The notes below the pieces were generated by a model. The model worked only from the letters and a program-made list of their open reading frames with translations. It searched no databases and had not been told where the DNA came from. Positions 1 to 8,223 of a stretch of DNA of 64,000 nucleotides are shown here, in pieces. Location of the stretch: NCBI RefSeq assembly GCF_003259835.1, contig NZ_QLMI01000004.1:248001-312000 (forward strand), in the 5' to 3' direction. This DNA is from Flavobacterium aquaticum. Its GTDB lineage: Bacteria > Bacteroidota > Bacteroidia > Flavobacteriales > Flavobacteriaceae. How positions within the stretch are numbered: the first letter of the stretch is position 1; each line of letters begins with the position of its first letter. Both the position numbers and the translations under genes were made by a program.

Positions 1-26
1 TGTACTGAGCTTAGTCGAAGTATCGA
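1..26. repeat. Dispersed palindromic-type repeat (half copy)
   Basis: The sequence contains CTGAGCTTAGTCGAAG followed by TCGAGA. This is the reverse complement of the CTTCGACTNNGCTCAG motif that recurs at 526 and 647. It overlaps the 3' end of the GIY-YIG gene and supplies its stop codon. The element continues beyond the left window edge. Confidence 0.7.
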
Positions 27-337
27 GATTCTTTATTCTTAAAATGAGTATCATTCTTACATTCAGCCAAAATTGGCAACAAATCCCATTCTCCTTTAAT
101 CACAGCTTCTTTCTTAGCTCTACTCCATTTTTTTATTTTCTTTTCAAAAGATATAGCTTGATTAGGCTCTAAAAATTCCTGATACCAAACCAACTCAACA
201 GGTCGTCTTGAAAAAGTATATGCATCTGAATATTTACCAGCATTGTGTTCCGTAACTCTACGGTCTAAATTTGAAGTTATTCCAACATAATAAGAATTGT
301 CAGAACATTTGAGGATGTAAACAAAATAAAATTTCAT
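11..337 (-). CDS. Small GIY-YIG nuclease family protein
   Basis: The 108-residue protein is a stand-alone GIY-YIG domain, a fold that cuts DNA one strand at a time. The N-terminal motif reads YFVYILKC at residues 4-11 and YYVGIT at 16-21. The expected catalytic Arg (R26 in LDRRVTEH) and Glu (E65 in FEKKIKKW) are both visible. The length fits the short YhbQ/UPF0213-like group common in Bacteroidota, whose cellular role is not settled. The last six residues and the stop are encoded by a dispersed repeat that ends the gene. No partner gene or promoter is evident. I infer an intact domain, but substrate and function are unknown. Confidence 0.85.
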   Translation of the reverse strand: MKFYFVYILKCSDNSYYVGITSNLDRRVTEHNAGKYSDAYTFSRRPVELVWYQEFLEPNQAISFEKKIKKWSRAKKEAVIKGEWDLLPILAECKNDTHFKNKESRYFD

Positions 338-525
338 GGCGTATATATTTATAAATATAAAAATAGAAATTATTCTTTAAACAAAAAAGTCTCGACTCCG
401 CTCGACTTGACAAAATTGTGCTATAAATGAAATTAGTAGGAATTAATTATCTTAAAAACTACTCCTATATTATATCGAGCAATTGCCTATTCCGTCTTTT
501 CGGAATCCAAATAATTTCCATAAGA

Positions 526-612
526 CTTCGACTTCGCTCAGAGTGACAATGGTGGAAATACATTTTCTAAAGAACTACCGCTCTGTCAAATCGAGCGCAG
601 TCGAGACAATGT
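526..612. repeat. 87-bp inverted-repeat element, copy 1
   Basis: The ends are imperfect inverted repeats. The left end is CTTCGACTTCGCTCAG followed by AGTGACA, and the right end is TGTCAAATCGAGCG followed by CAGTCGAGA. About 17 of 23 end positions match. The 87-base unit aligns without gaps to 647-733, with about 11 differences counted by eye. Size and structure are like a MITE or REP-type element. Confidence 0.7.
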
Positions 613-646
613 CATATCGAGCGGAGTCGAAATAGTTTTCATCAGC

Positions 647-733
647 CTTCGACTCAGCTCAGGGTGACAATAGTGGAATAACAATTTCTAAAGAACTACC
701 GATCTGTCAAATCGAGCGAAGTCGAGATTATGT
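647..733. repeat. 87-bp inverted-repeat element, copy 2
   Basis: This is the second ungapped copy of the 526-612 element in direct orientation, offset by 121 bases. Its right end lies 7 bases from the stop codon of the cytidylyltransferase gene. A solo half element (TCGAGCGGAGTCGA, about 617-630) sits between the two copies. Confidence 0.7.
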
Positions 734-739
734 ATTAAA

Positions 740-1897
740 TTAAAACCTTGTATTATACTTCATCACCCACTCACAAACTTCTCTGATGGCACCATCTGCA
801 GAATTGTGAGATAACGTAAAATCTACTTGTTGTTTTACAACTGATGTAGCATTAGCTGGAGCAAATGACCAACCTACTGTGCAAAGATTAGCCAAATCAT
901 TTACATCATCACCTACATAAGCCAAATTAGGCCATGAAGTTTGTTGTTGGTTTATAAAATTTTGAAGGAATGAATATTTATCTTTAACTCCTAAAAAGGC
1001 ATGTTTGATTTGAAGTTTCTGCATGCGTTTTGCCACTAAATCAGAGTTTTCTGATGTAATAACTACAACTTCAACGTTATTTTGTCTTAGAATTTCTAAT
1101 CCCATACCGTCACGCATATCAAACTTTTTCATCAACTCGCCTTCTGCACCATAATAGACACATCCATCTGTAAAAACGCCATCGACATCCAATACTAAAT
1201 AATTGATTCGTTCTTGTTTCTTAAAAGATTTTTGACGTTCTGCCAGTAAACTTTCTATGATAGTCCAATCAGAAAGGCTATCAATTTCCATTAAAGTTTC
1301 TTCAGGCATTTCAACCAAACCTATGGTTTCACTTACCCTGTTTTTACTTTTAATGAAAGCGTCTTTTGTTGTGGCATAAACTGCACCATTTTCCATAAGT
1401 AAACCTGCAAAATCTTGTCTTCTTGGTCGGTTAAAAACATCGTAATTTTGAGATGTTCCGTCAGCATTCCAAGTAAAACGATGTGTTTTTACAACACTTA
1501 ATGCTGCAGTTTTTCCTTCTTTACCTATTTGATATAAAGCATTATTAATATCTTGTGATGTAGTTAAAGGCGACGTAGCTTGCAACAGACACAAAACATC
1601 AAAATCGTGATTGATTTTTTCGGCAAACTCTAGCATTGCACTTTCTGTAGATGCGGTATCATTTGCGTTTTCATCATTGCGAAGTAACCCTTTTACTTTT
1701 GAAGTCCAATGATATTCTTTAGAAATAAAAGTCAAAATTTCCTCATCATCTGTAAACACATAAACTTCGTCTAAATCAGAAAAAATAGCGGCACCTAAAA
1801 CCCAAGAAAACAAAGGACGACCTAACATTTTTTTCTTATTTTTTCCTGGAATTCCTTTAGAACCTTTACGTAATGGAATTATGGCTACTTTTTTCAT
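740..1897 (-). CDS. CMP-nonulosonate (sialic acid-type) synthetase fused to KdsC-like HAD phosphatase
   Basis: Residues 1 to about 225 are a NeuA/PseF-type cytidylyltransferase. It shows the CTP-binding motif IPLRKGSKGIPGKN at 7-20 and RRQDFAGLLMENGAVY typical of nonulosonate enzymes. From about residue 230 a C0-type HAD phosphatase begins, with LDVDGVFTDG near 236 and GDDVND near 328, like KDO-8-P or KDN-9-P phosphatase. I infer that it activates a nine-carbon or related keto sugar as CMP-sugar for the neighbouring transferases. It is the last gene of the Wzm/Wzt operon and starts 1 base after the GT4 stop. No nonulosonate synthase (NeuB-like) gene is in the window, so the exact sugar is unknown. 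Confidence 0.85.
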   Translation of the reverse strand: MKKVAIIPLRKGSKGIPGKNKKKMLGRPLFSWVLGAAIFSDLDEVYVFTDDEEILTFISKEYHWTSKVKGLLRNDENANDTASTESAMLEFAEKINHDFDVLCLLQATSPLTTSQDINNALYQIGKEGKTAALSVVKTHRFTWNADGTSQNYDVFNRPRRQDFAGLLMENGAVYATTKDAFIKSKNRVSETIGLVEMPEETLMEIDSLSDWTIIESLLAERQKSFKKQERINYLVLDVDGVFTDGCVYYGAEGELMKKFDMRDGMGLEILRQNNVEVVVITSENSDLVAKRMQKLQIKHAFLGVKDKYSFLQNFINQQQTSWPNLAYVGDDVNDLANLCTVGWSFAPANATSVVKQQVDFTLSHNSADGAIREVCEWVMKYNTRF

Positions 1898-1898
1898 T

Positions 1899-3032
1899 TT
1901 AATTTAATTTTTTATAGATAGAAATCACTTCATTTTTAACTTTTAGGTAGTGTAACTTTGGAACAATTTCTACTTGATTTAAACTTTCAGCTTTTTCAAA
2001 ATTACAATTATTGACAGCGTGAATTACAATTTCTTTTATTTTTTCTACGTCTTCACAATCTTCAATCAACAAGCCATTGACTCCGTTTTGAATTAACTCA
2101 GCCGTTGCGCCACCTGGATTAGATTGAATTGGAAAAGCTCCCATAAAAATGGCTTCTAACATGGTATTTGGCATTCCGTCTGAATTACTATTTCCTATGT
2201 AGATTAAGGATTTTCCCATTAATTTTAGGACTTCTTCGTGTGGAATTTTTCCTAAAATCTTGAAATTCTTCCACTTTTTTAATTCCGAATTGGTTACATA
2301 TTCAAAAGTTTGAGGATCAGATCCAAAAACTACAATTTCATAATTAAGTAATTCTTCTTTTAAAGTTGCTATCGCTTTTAGAACCGGAATCGCTCTTCCA
2401 GAACGACCTTGAAAACCTTTTATCAGAATGGTTTTTCGTTGCGAAACAGGCAATTTGTAAGTTTCCATTTCGTTTAACTCAAAACCACCTCCACCAGGAA
2501 ATACACCTAAGAATTCACCTATAAATCCGTATTGTTTTGCTATTTCATAATCGCGCTTGCAATCGGTGAACAAATAATTAATTCGTGGTAAAACACGTTT
2601 AATATCTTTTAAGTAAGCAGGTTCGTTTTGAAAATAAAACAAATCGCTTCCCCAAGAAGAATAAATCCATTTTTGAGTTGGATTTTTCTCCATCACTTCA
2701 ATTATTGGAGAACAAGACAAGTACAAAGCAAAGCTGTGTACTACATCGGGCTGAATTTCATTCAAATAATTTTCAAAAGTTTTAGCTGTGTCTTTTTCGT
2801 TAAATTGCTGAATGAATTTATATAATTTCGGAAACTTATTTTTAACCAATAGGCGTCCTGGATAATCCCATTTTAATTTCCAATCTACTTTTTGTTTTAT
2901 CCATGAAATTTTTGAAACCGGCTGGCTCATTCCTGTAATATCAAACCAATACACTTCGTGTCCGGCATCTTGTAGTTGATTGGCCCAACGAAAGAAATGC
3001 AAAGTAGGTATGGAAACCATTAAAATTTTCAT
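1899..3032 (-). CDS. Glycosyltransferase, GT4-like (GT-B fold)
   Basis: The 377-residue protein has the two-Rossmann layout of GT-B enzymes. The C-terminal half carries GNSNSDGMPNTMLEAIFMG, the donor-binding region of GT4 enzymes with its conserved Glu. It should transfer a sugar from a nucleotide donor during glycan assembly on the cytoplasmic face of the inner membrane. Its ATG overlaps the TGA of the upstream gene (ATGA), which suggests translational coupling. Donor and acceptor cannot be read from sequence. Confidence 0.8.
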   Translation of the reverse strand: MKILMVSIPTLHFFRWANQLQDAGHEVYWFDITGMSQPVSKISWIKQKVDWKLKWDYPGRLLVKNKFPKLYKFIQQFNEKDTAKTFENYLNEIQPDVVHSFALYLSCSPIIEVMEKNPTQKWIYSSWGSDLFYFQNEPAYLKDIKRVLPRINYLFTDCKRDYEIAKQYGFIGEFLGVFPGGGGFELNEMETYKLPVSQRKTILIKGFQGRSGRAIPVLKAIATLKEELLNYEIVVFGSDPQTFEYVTNSELKKWKNFKILGKIPHEEVLKLMGKSLIYIGNSNSDGMPNTMLEAIFMGAFPIQSNPGGATAELIQNGVNGLLIEDCEDVEKIKEIVIHAVNNCNFEKAESLNQVEIVPKLHYLKVKNEVISIYKKLN

Positions 3033-4102
3033 GCTACAAAATTTATAACTAAAACAATTGTATTCGTTTGTCTATTAAATGAATAGTGATAAGGGCAATT
3101 ACGATAATTTTTTATAATTTCTTCTAAAACCAGATTGTTTACATTTTCCATTTCATAAAAAGGAAGTGCTTTTTTTCCTAGAATTCGTTTAATACGATTT
3201 TTATTTTTCTCTGCTTTAGAAAGGTCATGAATTTCAACTTGAATTACTTCATTTTTGAAATTTTTCAATTGCGCTAATAGAGCATTCACTTGAAGTGAAG
3301 AAGAGGAAATAATTATTTTCTTTTCAGGAAATTGCAATTTTTGATAATCAGCATCATGAGTTAATTGTCCCCAATTTTGATACTGATTAACTACCGTACG
3401 TTTATTGTTTTGCGTTTGAATCATGTAAGCATGATTGATTCGCTCTAGCTGTGAATGATAAGGATGCGTGCTTTTTTTACTGCGATACGCTTTTGGATGC
3501 CATTGATGTTTTACCAAAATTTGTTCTTCATAAAACACAACTTGTAATCCTAAATTTTGCATTCGAATATGCGCATCGGTATCTTCTGCTCCCCAACCTT
3601 GATAAAACTCATCAAAACCATTGACGCTTTTTAAACTTGCTGTTGGGAACATCGTATTTCCCGTTACATCTTTACCGCCTTTGAAATCAACTTTAAAATC
3701 TTCGAAACTTTGTTTTTTAACCGATTCTGTCTCACTTAAAAATCCGTATTGAAAATAATGTACGATAGTAGGATTTGCAACACTTTTCAAAGTTTGAATA
3801 TAGTTGGGATGAAAAATCAAATCGATATCACCTACCACAAAATAAGGTTGGGTAGCTTTTTGAAGCGCAATATTAATTGAACGACATTTGCTCCACAACT
3901 GACCCGAAGTAGGACAAGAAATAAATTGAATTTGAGGATACTTAAGAACCAATGCATTTAGTTCGTTCAAATACGTTTCGTTTGAACCATAATCAACCAG
4001 AAACCATTCAAAATCAATATCTGATTGGTTTTGAAGAGAATCCAAACAATTTTTAATGATTCGAATATCGCGATTTCTATTGGTTAAAACTAAGGTAATC
4101 AA
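3029..4102 (-). CDS. Glycosyltransferase family 2 with Glyco_transf_7C-like segment
   Basis: The N-terminus (MITLVLTNRNRDIRIIKNCL) starts a GT-A domain. VGDIDLIF near residue 90 supplies the DXD-like metal site. GWGAEDTDAHIRM near 168-180 matches the galactosyltransferase C-terminal motif found in chondroitin-type polymerases and related GT2 enzymes. The start is TTG, overlapping the upstream TGA as TTGA. No better ATG lies nearby, so coupling probably sets this start. The C-terminal 100 residues are unassigned. It probably adds one sugar to the ABC-exported glycan; specificity is unknown. Confidence 0.78.
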   Translation of the reverse strand: MITLVLTNRNRDIRIIKNCLDSLQNQSDIDFEWFLVDYGSNETYLNELNALVLKYPQIQFISCPTSGQLWSKCRSINIALQKATQPYFVVGDIDLIFHPNYIQTLKSVANPTIVHYFQYGFLSETESVKKQSFEDFKVDFKGGKDVTGNTMFPTASLKSVNGFDEFYQGWGAEDTDAHIRMQNLGLQVVFYEEQILVKHQWHPKAYRSKKSTHPYHSQLERINHAYMIQTQNNKRTVVNQYQNWGQLTHDADYQKLQFPEKKIIISSSSLQVNALLAQLKNFKNEVIQVEIHDLSKAEKNKNRIKRILGKKALPFYEMENVNNLVLEEIIKNYRNCPYHYSFNRQTNTIVLVINFVA

Positions 4103-5127
4103 GAGGTAAAATTGTTTATTTGTGTTGACGTTAAACCTTTGCTTTTTAAAAGCATTCTTTTTATAGGTTTAAAGTACAATATTTTTTTAAATAGATATTC
4201 CGAAAACAAATATTCTAATCGATTTCTTTTTAAAACAGCAAATTTCGAATAAGTACTTTCTTTTTTTGGAACCTCTAAAACCGAATTATATACTTCATTC
4301 ATCCAAGGTTCTATTTGATTTCCTAAATGATACGCATAATTATCGTATGTTGATAATCGATAGCCTCCCATTTTTAAAACAGGTTCATCTGTATATAAAT
4401 ATTCGCTATCACCACCTAATTTAAATTTGCTGTTCTCTTTTGGCAATTCTTGAAAAACTTCTCTTTTATAAGTTGCCACAAAATGAGGACAACCTAAAAC
4501 AGCAACAGTTCCGTTTTTTGAGGTTAGTGTTCCTATTGCATCTTTCCATTTATCATCAAGCCAAGGCCAACCAATACTATTAGCAAATCGAGTTAATGCA
4601 GCAACGTTTTTTACAGGTTTAAAAAAAAGACGTTTTGAAAAAAGATTTCGAATCCAAATATTGGCAGTTAAATGAAAATGCTTTCTAAAAACGGGTACAG
4701 GAGAAACGGCTCCGGCTTTTGGAAAAGCTTCAAAAACTTCCGAAACGGCTTCTTCCCAACCATTACAAAACAAAACATCGGCGTCGGTTATGGTTATTAA
4801 GCGTTCTTCAGCAGTTCGAAGTGCTTTTAAAATACTATTAATTTTTCCGACGGCTTCTTTTTCAATAATTAACTCATCGATAAAACCTTTTTTTTGTAAT
4901 TCGTAAAGTTTATCGTTTACCGAATCACATGAGTTATTACTAATTACAGATATTTTTAATTGAGTTGCACTAGTTTTAATAACCGAAAACAAACAATATT
5001 CAAATATTTGATAGGCTTCTTTGTAATAGTCTTCTTCTTTTGGAATATACAAAGGAATTATTACCCGATGTGATGAAACACTCGGATTTAATAATACATC
5101 CTTTGAAATATTTGCGCCTTTTCTCAT
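4099..5127 (-). CDS. Glycosyltransferase family 2
   Basis: The 342-residue protein begins its GT-A fold near residue 20 (SHRVIIPLYIPKEED). It has ITDADVLFCNGW near residue 112 as the metal-binding DXD region. The C-terminal third is basic and may sit at the membrane. It is coupled to both neighbours by 4-base ATGA or TTGA overlaps. It is a likely chain-building enzyme of the same operon; sugar specificity is not visible. Confidence 0.78.
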   Translation of the reverse strand: MRKGANISKDVLLNPSVSSHRVIIPLYIPKEEDYYKEAYQIFEYCLFSVIKTSATQLKISVISNNSCDSVNDKLYELQKKGFIDELIIEKEAVGKINSILKALRTAEERLITITDADVLFCNGWEEAVSEVFEAFPKAGAVSPVPVFRKHFHLTANIWIRNLFSKRLFFKPVKNVAALTRFANSIGWPWLDDKWKDAIGTLTSKNGTVAVLGCPHFVATYKREVFQELPKENSKFKLGGDSEYLYTDEPVLKMGGYRLSTYDNYAYHLGNQIEPWMNEVYNSVLEVPKKESTYSKFAVLKRNRLEYLFSEYLFKKILYFKPIKRMLLKSKGLTSTQINNFTS

Positions 5128-5945
5128 TTCTTAAACGGACACGAAGCAAATAAAGCTTCTTGTGTTTGTATTAGCTTATCTTTTGATGGTAATAATATTG
5201 AAGTATTTTCACTTAATAGTTTTTCAAAATCAGCAATCGAACTTTCAGAAGGATTGATGTAAAATTCTTTAGAATACGTGATATTTAATGACTCAAAATA
5301 ATCATAAAACTTTACATTATCTCCCGCTAATTTATTAGAAAACTTAACCCATAAAGCTGGAATTTCATAAGCATGAGATACAATTACACCATGTAAAGAA
5401 GAAGAAATAATTTGTTTACATTCTAGTATTTCTTGAGTTGTTTTCACAACATCATTAGTCATTAAATTAATTACTTTTATTGTTGTATCATCTTTAAATC
5501 GAGCAACAATAGCATCATAATCAACATAATGCGGAATAATTCCTAATGCATACTTTTTCTCTGCTACATTTGAGATGAATTTAGGCAATAAAAGAGCAGG
5601 ATCGCCATATACTTCTGGGACTTGATAACCCAATTCTAATAAACGCTTTCTAGTTCTTGGTCCTCGAACAGCTACGAATTTAGCAGCTCTAACATTTTCA
5701 TTTTTTTTAATAATACCGCTTCCCCAAACAATTGAATTTTTACTAGCAGCACAAATAATACTTCCTACGGTTACATAATGCTTAATAAACCATTTATACC
5801 AGCGTTGCATAGGATGAGAAACCTTAACTACTTTTTTTCCAGATAATTTTTCTGCTAAAAAAGGAGCTAAAATATCTCCGTAATTATCAATCTCTCCTTG
5901 CGCTTTGAGTGCCCACCAATAAACATGAATTTTATTCATTAGCAT
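5124..5945 (-). CDS. Polysaccharide pyruvyl transferase family protein
   Basis: The 273-residue protein resembles the PS_pyruv_trans family. The N-terminus reads VYWWALKAQGEIDNYGDILAP, a central VWGSGIIKK is present, and ISSSLHGVIVSHAYEIPALW is the family's typical C-terminal motif. Family members transfer pyruvate from PEP to form ketals on sugars, giving negative charge, although some members have other roles. The start is either 5945 or 5939, since both are ATG and lie inside the end of the acetyltransferase gene. A second family member is encoded at 21057-22118. Confidence 0.75.
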   Translation of the reverse strand: MLMNKIHVYWWALKAQGEIDNYGDILAPFLAEKLSGKKVVKVSHPMQRWYKWFIKHYVTVGSIICAASKNSIVWGSGIIKKNENVRAAKFVAVRGPRTRKRLLELGYQVPEVYGDPALLLPKFISNVAEKKYALGIIPHYVDYDAIVARFKDDTTIKVINLMTNDVVKTTQEILECKQIISSSLHGVIVSHAYEIPALWVKFSNKLAGDNVKFYDYFESLNITYSKEFYINPSESSIADFEKLLSENTSILLPSKDKLIQTQEALFASCPFKK

Positions 5946-6519
5946 TATAATTTTTAAAGAAGAAATCTTTATTTGCTCTTATTTTTTCATCATCCCAGTT
6001 CCACCATTCTGAAGTTAGAAGTATTTTTTTTGAAGTTTCTGCGAATCTATCTTTTATAAACTTAGCCGGAACTCCTCCTACAATGGTGTAAGGTTCAACA
6101 TCTTTTGTTACTACGCTTCCAGTTCCAATTATAGCTCCATGACCAATTTTAATATTTGGCAAAACACTCACATTATCTCCAATCCAAACATCACTTCCTA
6201 TTTCTATTGAAAGTTTGTTTGTTTGAAGATTAGCGTTTTTTGGTTTTTCTTGAAAATATTTTTTGTAAAAACCATATTGCATCACTGCAAAATTGTAATC
6301 GTGATTAGATGTAATAAATTTTATATCCCTACCTAATGCGCAAAATGAACCAATTTTAACTTTACCTGAACCTCTTATTTCAAAATTTCCATTGTGAAAA
6401 GATTCTTTACCAACTTCAATATTTTTTGTAGGCAGAATTAGCACTGGAAGTTTTTCGTATTCCAATACATTTTTCAACTTTTTTGAAAACCAACGTTTTA
6501 TTTTTGATTTAATTCCCAT
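5932..6519 (-). CDS. Hexapeptide-repeat acyltransferase (CatB/WbbJ-like)
   Basis: The 195-residue protein has left-handed beta-helix repeats. The stretch containing IEIGSDVWIGDNVSVLPN, then IGHGAIIGTGSVV, then VGGVPAKFIKDRF is the standard acetyl-CoA-binding end of the xenobiotic/sugar O-acetyltransferase family. It probably acetylates a sugar of the exported glycan in the cytoplasm. It overlaps the Wzt gene by 22 bases and the pyruvyl transferase gene by 14, consistent with tight co-expression. The acceptor is unknown. Confidence 0.82.
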   Translation of the reverse strand: MGIKSKIKRWFSKKLKNVLEYEKLPVLILPTKNIEVGKESFHNGNFEIRGSGKVKIGSFCALGRDIKFITSNHDYNFAVMQYGFYKKYFQEKPKNANLQTNKLSIEIGSDVWIGDNVSVLPNIKIGHGAIIGTGSVVTKDVEPYTIVGGVPAKFIKDRFAETSKKILLTSEWWNWDDEKIRANKDFFFKNYNANE

Positions 6520-7784
6520 TTTGCATCAGAATAAACATATAAATTCCCTTTTGGAATTCTTCCTGTTCCATAAACATCATTAGGCACTACTGTAAAACCT
6601 AAACATTCTTCTTTTATATCAATAGTAGTATTATTTTCTGCCAAAGCAATTGTAACTACGTAATCACCCGGCATTAATTTTAAATCTGAAGCAGTTGCTT
6701 TAAAAACAAAATCTCCTTTTGAATCAAAAACAAAATCCGTTATTTCATGTGATCGTATAGCTGCAATTCTTGTACCACTGGCAGTAGAAATAATAATACT
6801 TGCCTTTAGATTATTATACATTTGTTTTGCTAACACAAAAATGGAAAACTCTAAAATATTTCCCATTAAAACACCACTTGAATTTGAACGCTCTCCTTTT
6901 AAATTCAAAGAACTAACTTCAAACTTAGAAATTTGAATTGGAGCTTCTTTTTCTTCAAACTCAATGTAATTATTACTATTAAATGAAAATATGCTACTTT
7001 TCAAATACAAATCGATAGTTTCATCTATATCACCAAAGAAAACAGTTTTTCCATTCTCAATCAACATTCCTTTGGTACACAAACTTCTAACCGCTGCCAT
7101 ATTATGACTCACAAACAAAACAGTTCTACCTTCGCTTTTAGAAATGTCTTGCATTTTACCAATTGCTTTCTTTTGAAATTCGGCATCACCAACTGCTAAC
7201 ACTTCGTCGACAACTAAAATTTCAGGTTCTAAAAAAGCCGCTACAGCAAAAGCCAAACGAACGGTCATTCCACTACTGTAGCGTTTTGTTGGCGTATCAA
7301 TATAACGTTCGCAACCGCTAAAAGCAATGATTTCATCTAATTTTGACGTGATTTCTTTTTTAGTCATTCCTAAAATAGCACCATTCAAATAGATGTTTTC
7401 TCTACCTGTTAACTCCGGATTAAAACCGGTTCCTACTTCTAATAAAGAAGCAATTCTTCCTCTTGATTTAATTACTCCAGTTGTTGGTGCAGTAACTTTT
7501 GATAAGATTTTTAATAAAGTTGATTTCCCAGCTCCATTTTTTCCAATGATACCTAAAACCTCTCCTCTATTTACCTCAAAATTAATATCTTGTAATGCCC
7601 AAACATAGTCACTATTCCCTTTTGAACTTCTATCATTGGTTTCTCCCACTTTCAAATAAGGATCTTCTTTTCCACGAATAGCATGCCACCATCGATTCAA
7701 ATCATGACTCAATGTTCCTGTACCCACAGTTCCTAAACGGTATTGTTTAGAAATGTTTTCGGCTTTTAATATGATATCTTTCAT
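6498..7784 (-). CDS. wzt: Polysaccharide ABC exporter ATP-binding protein (Wzt-type)
   Basis: The 428-residue protein has an ABC ATPase domain in about residues 1-245. Walker A GKNGAGKST lies near 80-88, the signature is YSSGM, Walker B is LVVDEVLAVGD near 193, and the H-loop is SHNMAAV. Residues from about 280 to 425 form a beta-rich Wzt C-terminal domain, which in O-antigen exporters recognises the modified chain end. It energises export of an undecaprenyl-linked glycan through Wzm. Its partner is not directly adjacent, because a four-helix-bundle gene lies between them. Confidence 0.9.
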   Translation of the reverse strand: MKDIILKAENISKQYRLGTVGTGTLSHDLNRWWHAIRGKEDPYLKVGETNDRSSKGNSDYVWALQDINFEVNRGEVLGIIGKNGAGKSTLLKILSKVTAPTTGVIKSRGRIASLLEVGTGFNPELTGRENIYLNGAILGMTKKEITSKLDEIIAFSGCERYIDTPTKRYSSGMTVRLAFAVAAFLEPEILVVDEVLAVGDAEFQKKAIGKMQDISKSEGRTVLFVSHNMAAVRSLCTKGMLIENGKTVFFGDIDETIDLYLKSSIFSFNSNNYIEFEEKEAPIQISKFEVSSLNLKGERSNSSGVLMGNILEFSIFVLAKQMYNNLKASIIISTASGTRIAAIRSHEITDFVFDSKGDFVFKATASDLKLMPGDYVVTIALAENNTTIDIKEECLGFTVVPNDVYGTGRIPKGNLYVYSDAKWELNQK

Positions 7785-7793
7785 TCTAAAAAT

Positions 7794-7822
7794 AGTGAGA
7801 AGTGAATGGTGAGAAGTGAATT
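7794..7822. repeat. Short purine-rich repeat, left flank of four-helix-bundle gene
   Basis: Two direct copies of GTGAGAAGTGAAT lie at 7795-7807 and 7809-7821. A related pattern in the opposite orientation lies at 8224-8252, on the other side of the small gene. Confidence 0.65.
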
Positions 7823-7829
7823 GTAAAAA

Positions 7830-8177
7830 TTACTTTTTCAACAAATAATTTCGTAATCCAACTATCATTTTCTTTACTTCATTAATTTTATTTTCAATTT
7901 CTTTATTCTCAATTATGTATTTTAAACGAACAGCTATCAAGTATTGTGTTTCTAATTCTGACAATGATCCTAAAGCAATATAAAGAAATTGTATGAACTC
8001 TTTATCGCTTTTGCTTGCAGCACCTTCAGAAATATTTGAAGGAACAGAAACCGATGCTCTTCTAATCTGATTTGTAAGTCCAAACTTTTCATCATCAGGA
8101 AAAAACTTAGATAAAGCATAAATGGCTTCAACCAAATCCATGCTTTTTTTCCAAACATCTAAATCCTTGTGATTCAT
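7830..8177 (-). CDS. Four-helix bundle protein (23S rRNA IVS / S23-like family)
   Basis: The 115-residue protein matches the four-helix-bundle family. It has the DLDVWKKSMDLVEAIYALS N-terminus, LTNQIRRASVSVPSNISEG in the middle and ALGSLSELETQ in helix three. Relatives are found in intervening sequences of 23S rRNA, as accessory proteins of diversity-generating retroelements (Avd), and very often as orphan genes in flavobacteria. No reverse transcriptase or variable repeat is near. It interrupts the usual wzm-wzt pair and is flanked by inverted low-complexity repeats, which suggests insertion as a unit. Function is unknown. Confidence 0.85.
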   Translation of the reverse strand: MNHKDLDVWKKSMDLVEAIYALSKFFPDDEKFGLTNQIRRASVSVPSNISEGAASKSDKEFIQFLYIALGSLSELETQYLIAVRLKYIIENKEIENKINEVKKMIVGLRNYLLKK

Positions 8178-8223
8178 CTTTTCATTTACAAATTACTATT
8201 CTTTATTATTTCCTAAATTTAAC

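Larger units (their letters stand above)
338..739. other. Repeat-rich intergenic region
   Basis: This 402-base gap has no plausible gene. It contains at least six copies or half copies of a repeat family with cores TCTCGACTNCGCTCGA and CTTCGACTNNGCTCAG in both orientations, at about 389-411, 472-480, 526-548, 585-607, 612-630, 647-669 and 707-727. A small hairpin, ATTCCG-6-CGGAAT, lies at 489-506. The gap follows the end of the minus-strand glycan operon and precedes, on that strand, the GIY-YIG gene. Confidence 0.75.

Noticed and set aside
489-506. Terminator of the ABC-glycan operon
   Set aside because: The 6-bp stem is short, lies over 230 bases past the last stop, and no clear T-run follows on the minus strand.
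338-739. CRISPR array in the repeat-rich gap
   Set aside because: Repeats are in both orientations with irregular spacing, and the intervening sequence is itself repeated, unlike unique spacers. No cas genes are present.
7830-8177. Diversity-generating retroelement (four-helix-bundle gene as Avd)
   Set aside because: No reverse transcriptase, template repeat or variable repeat is present nearby.
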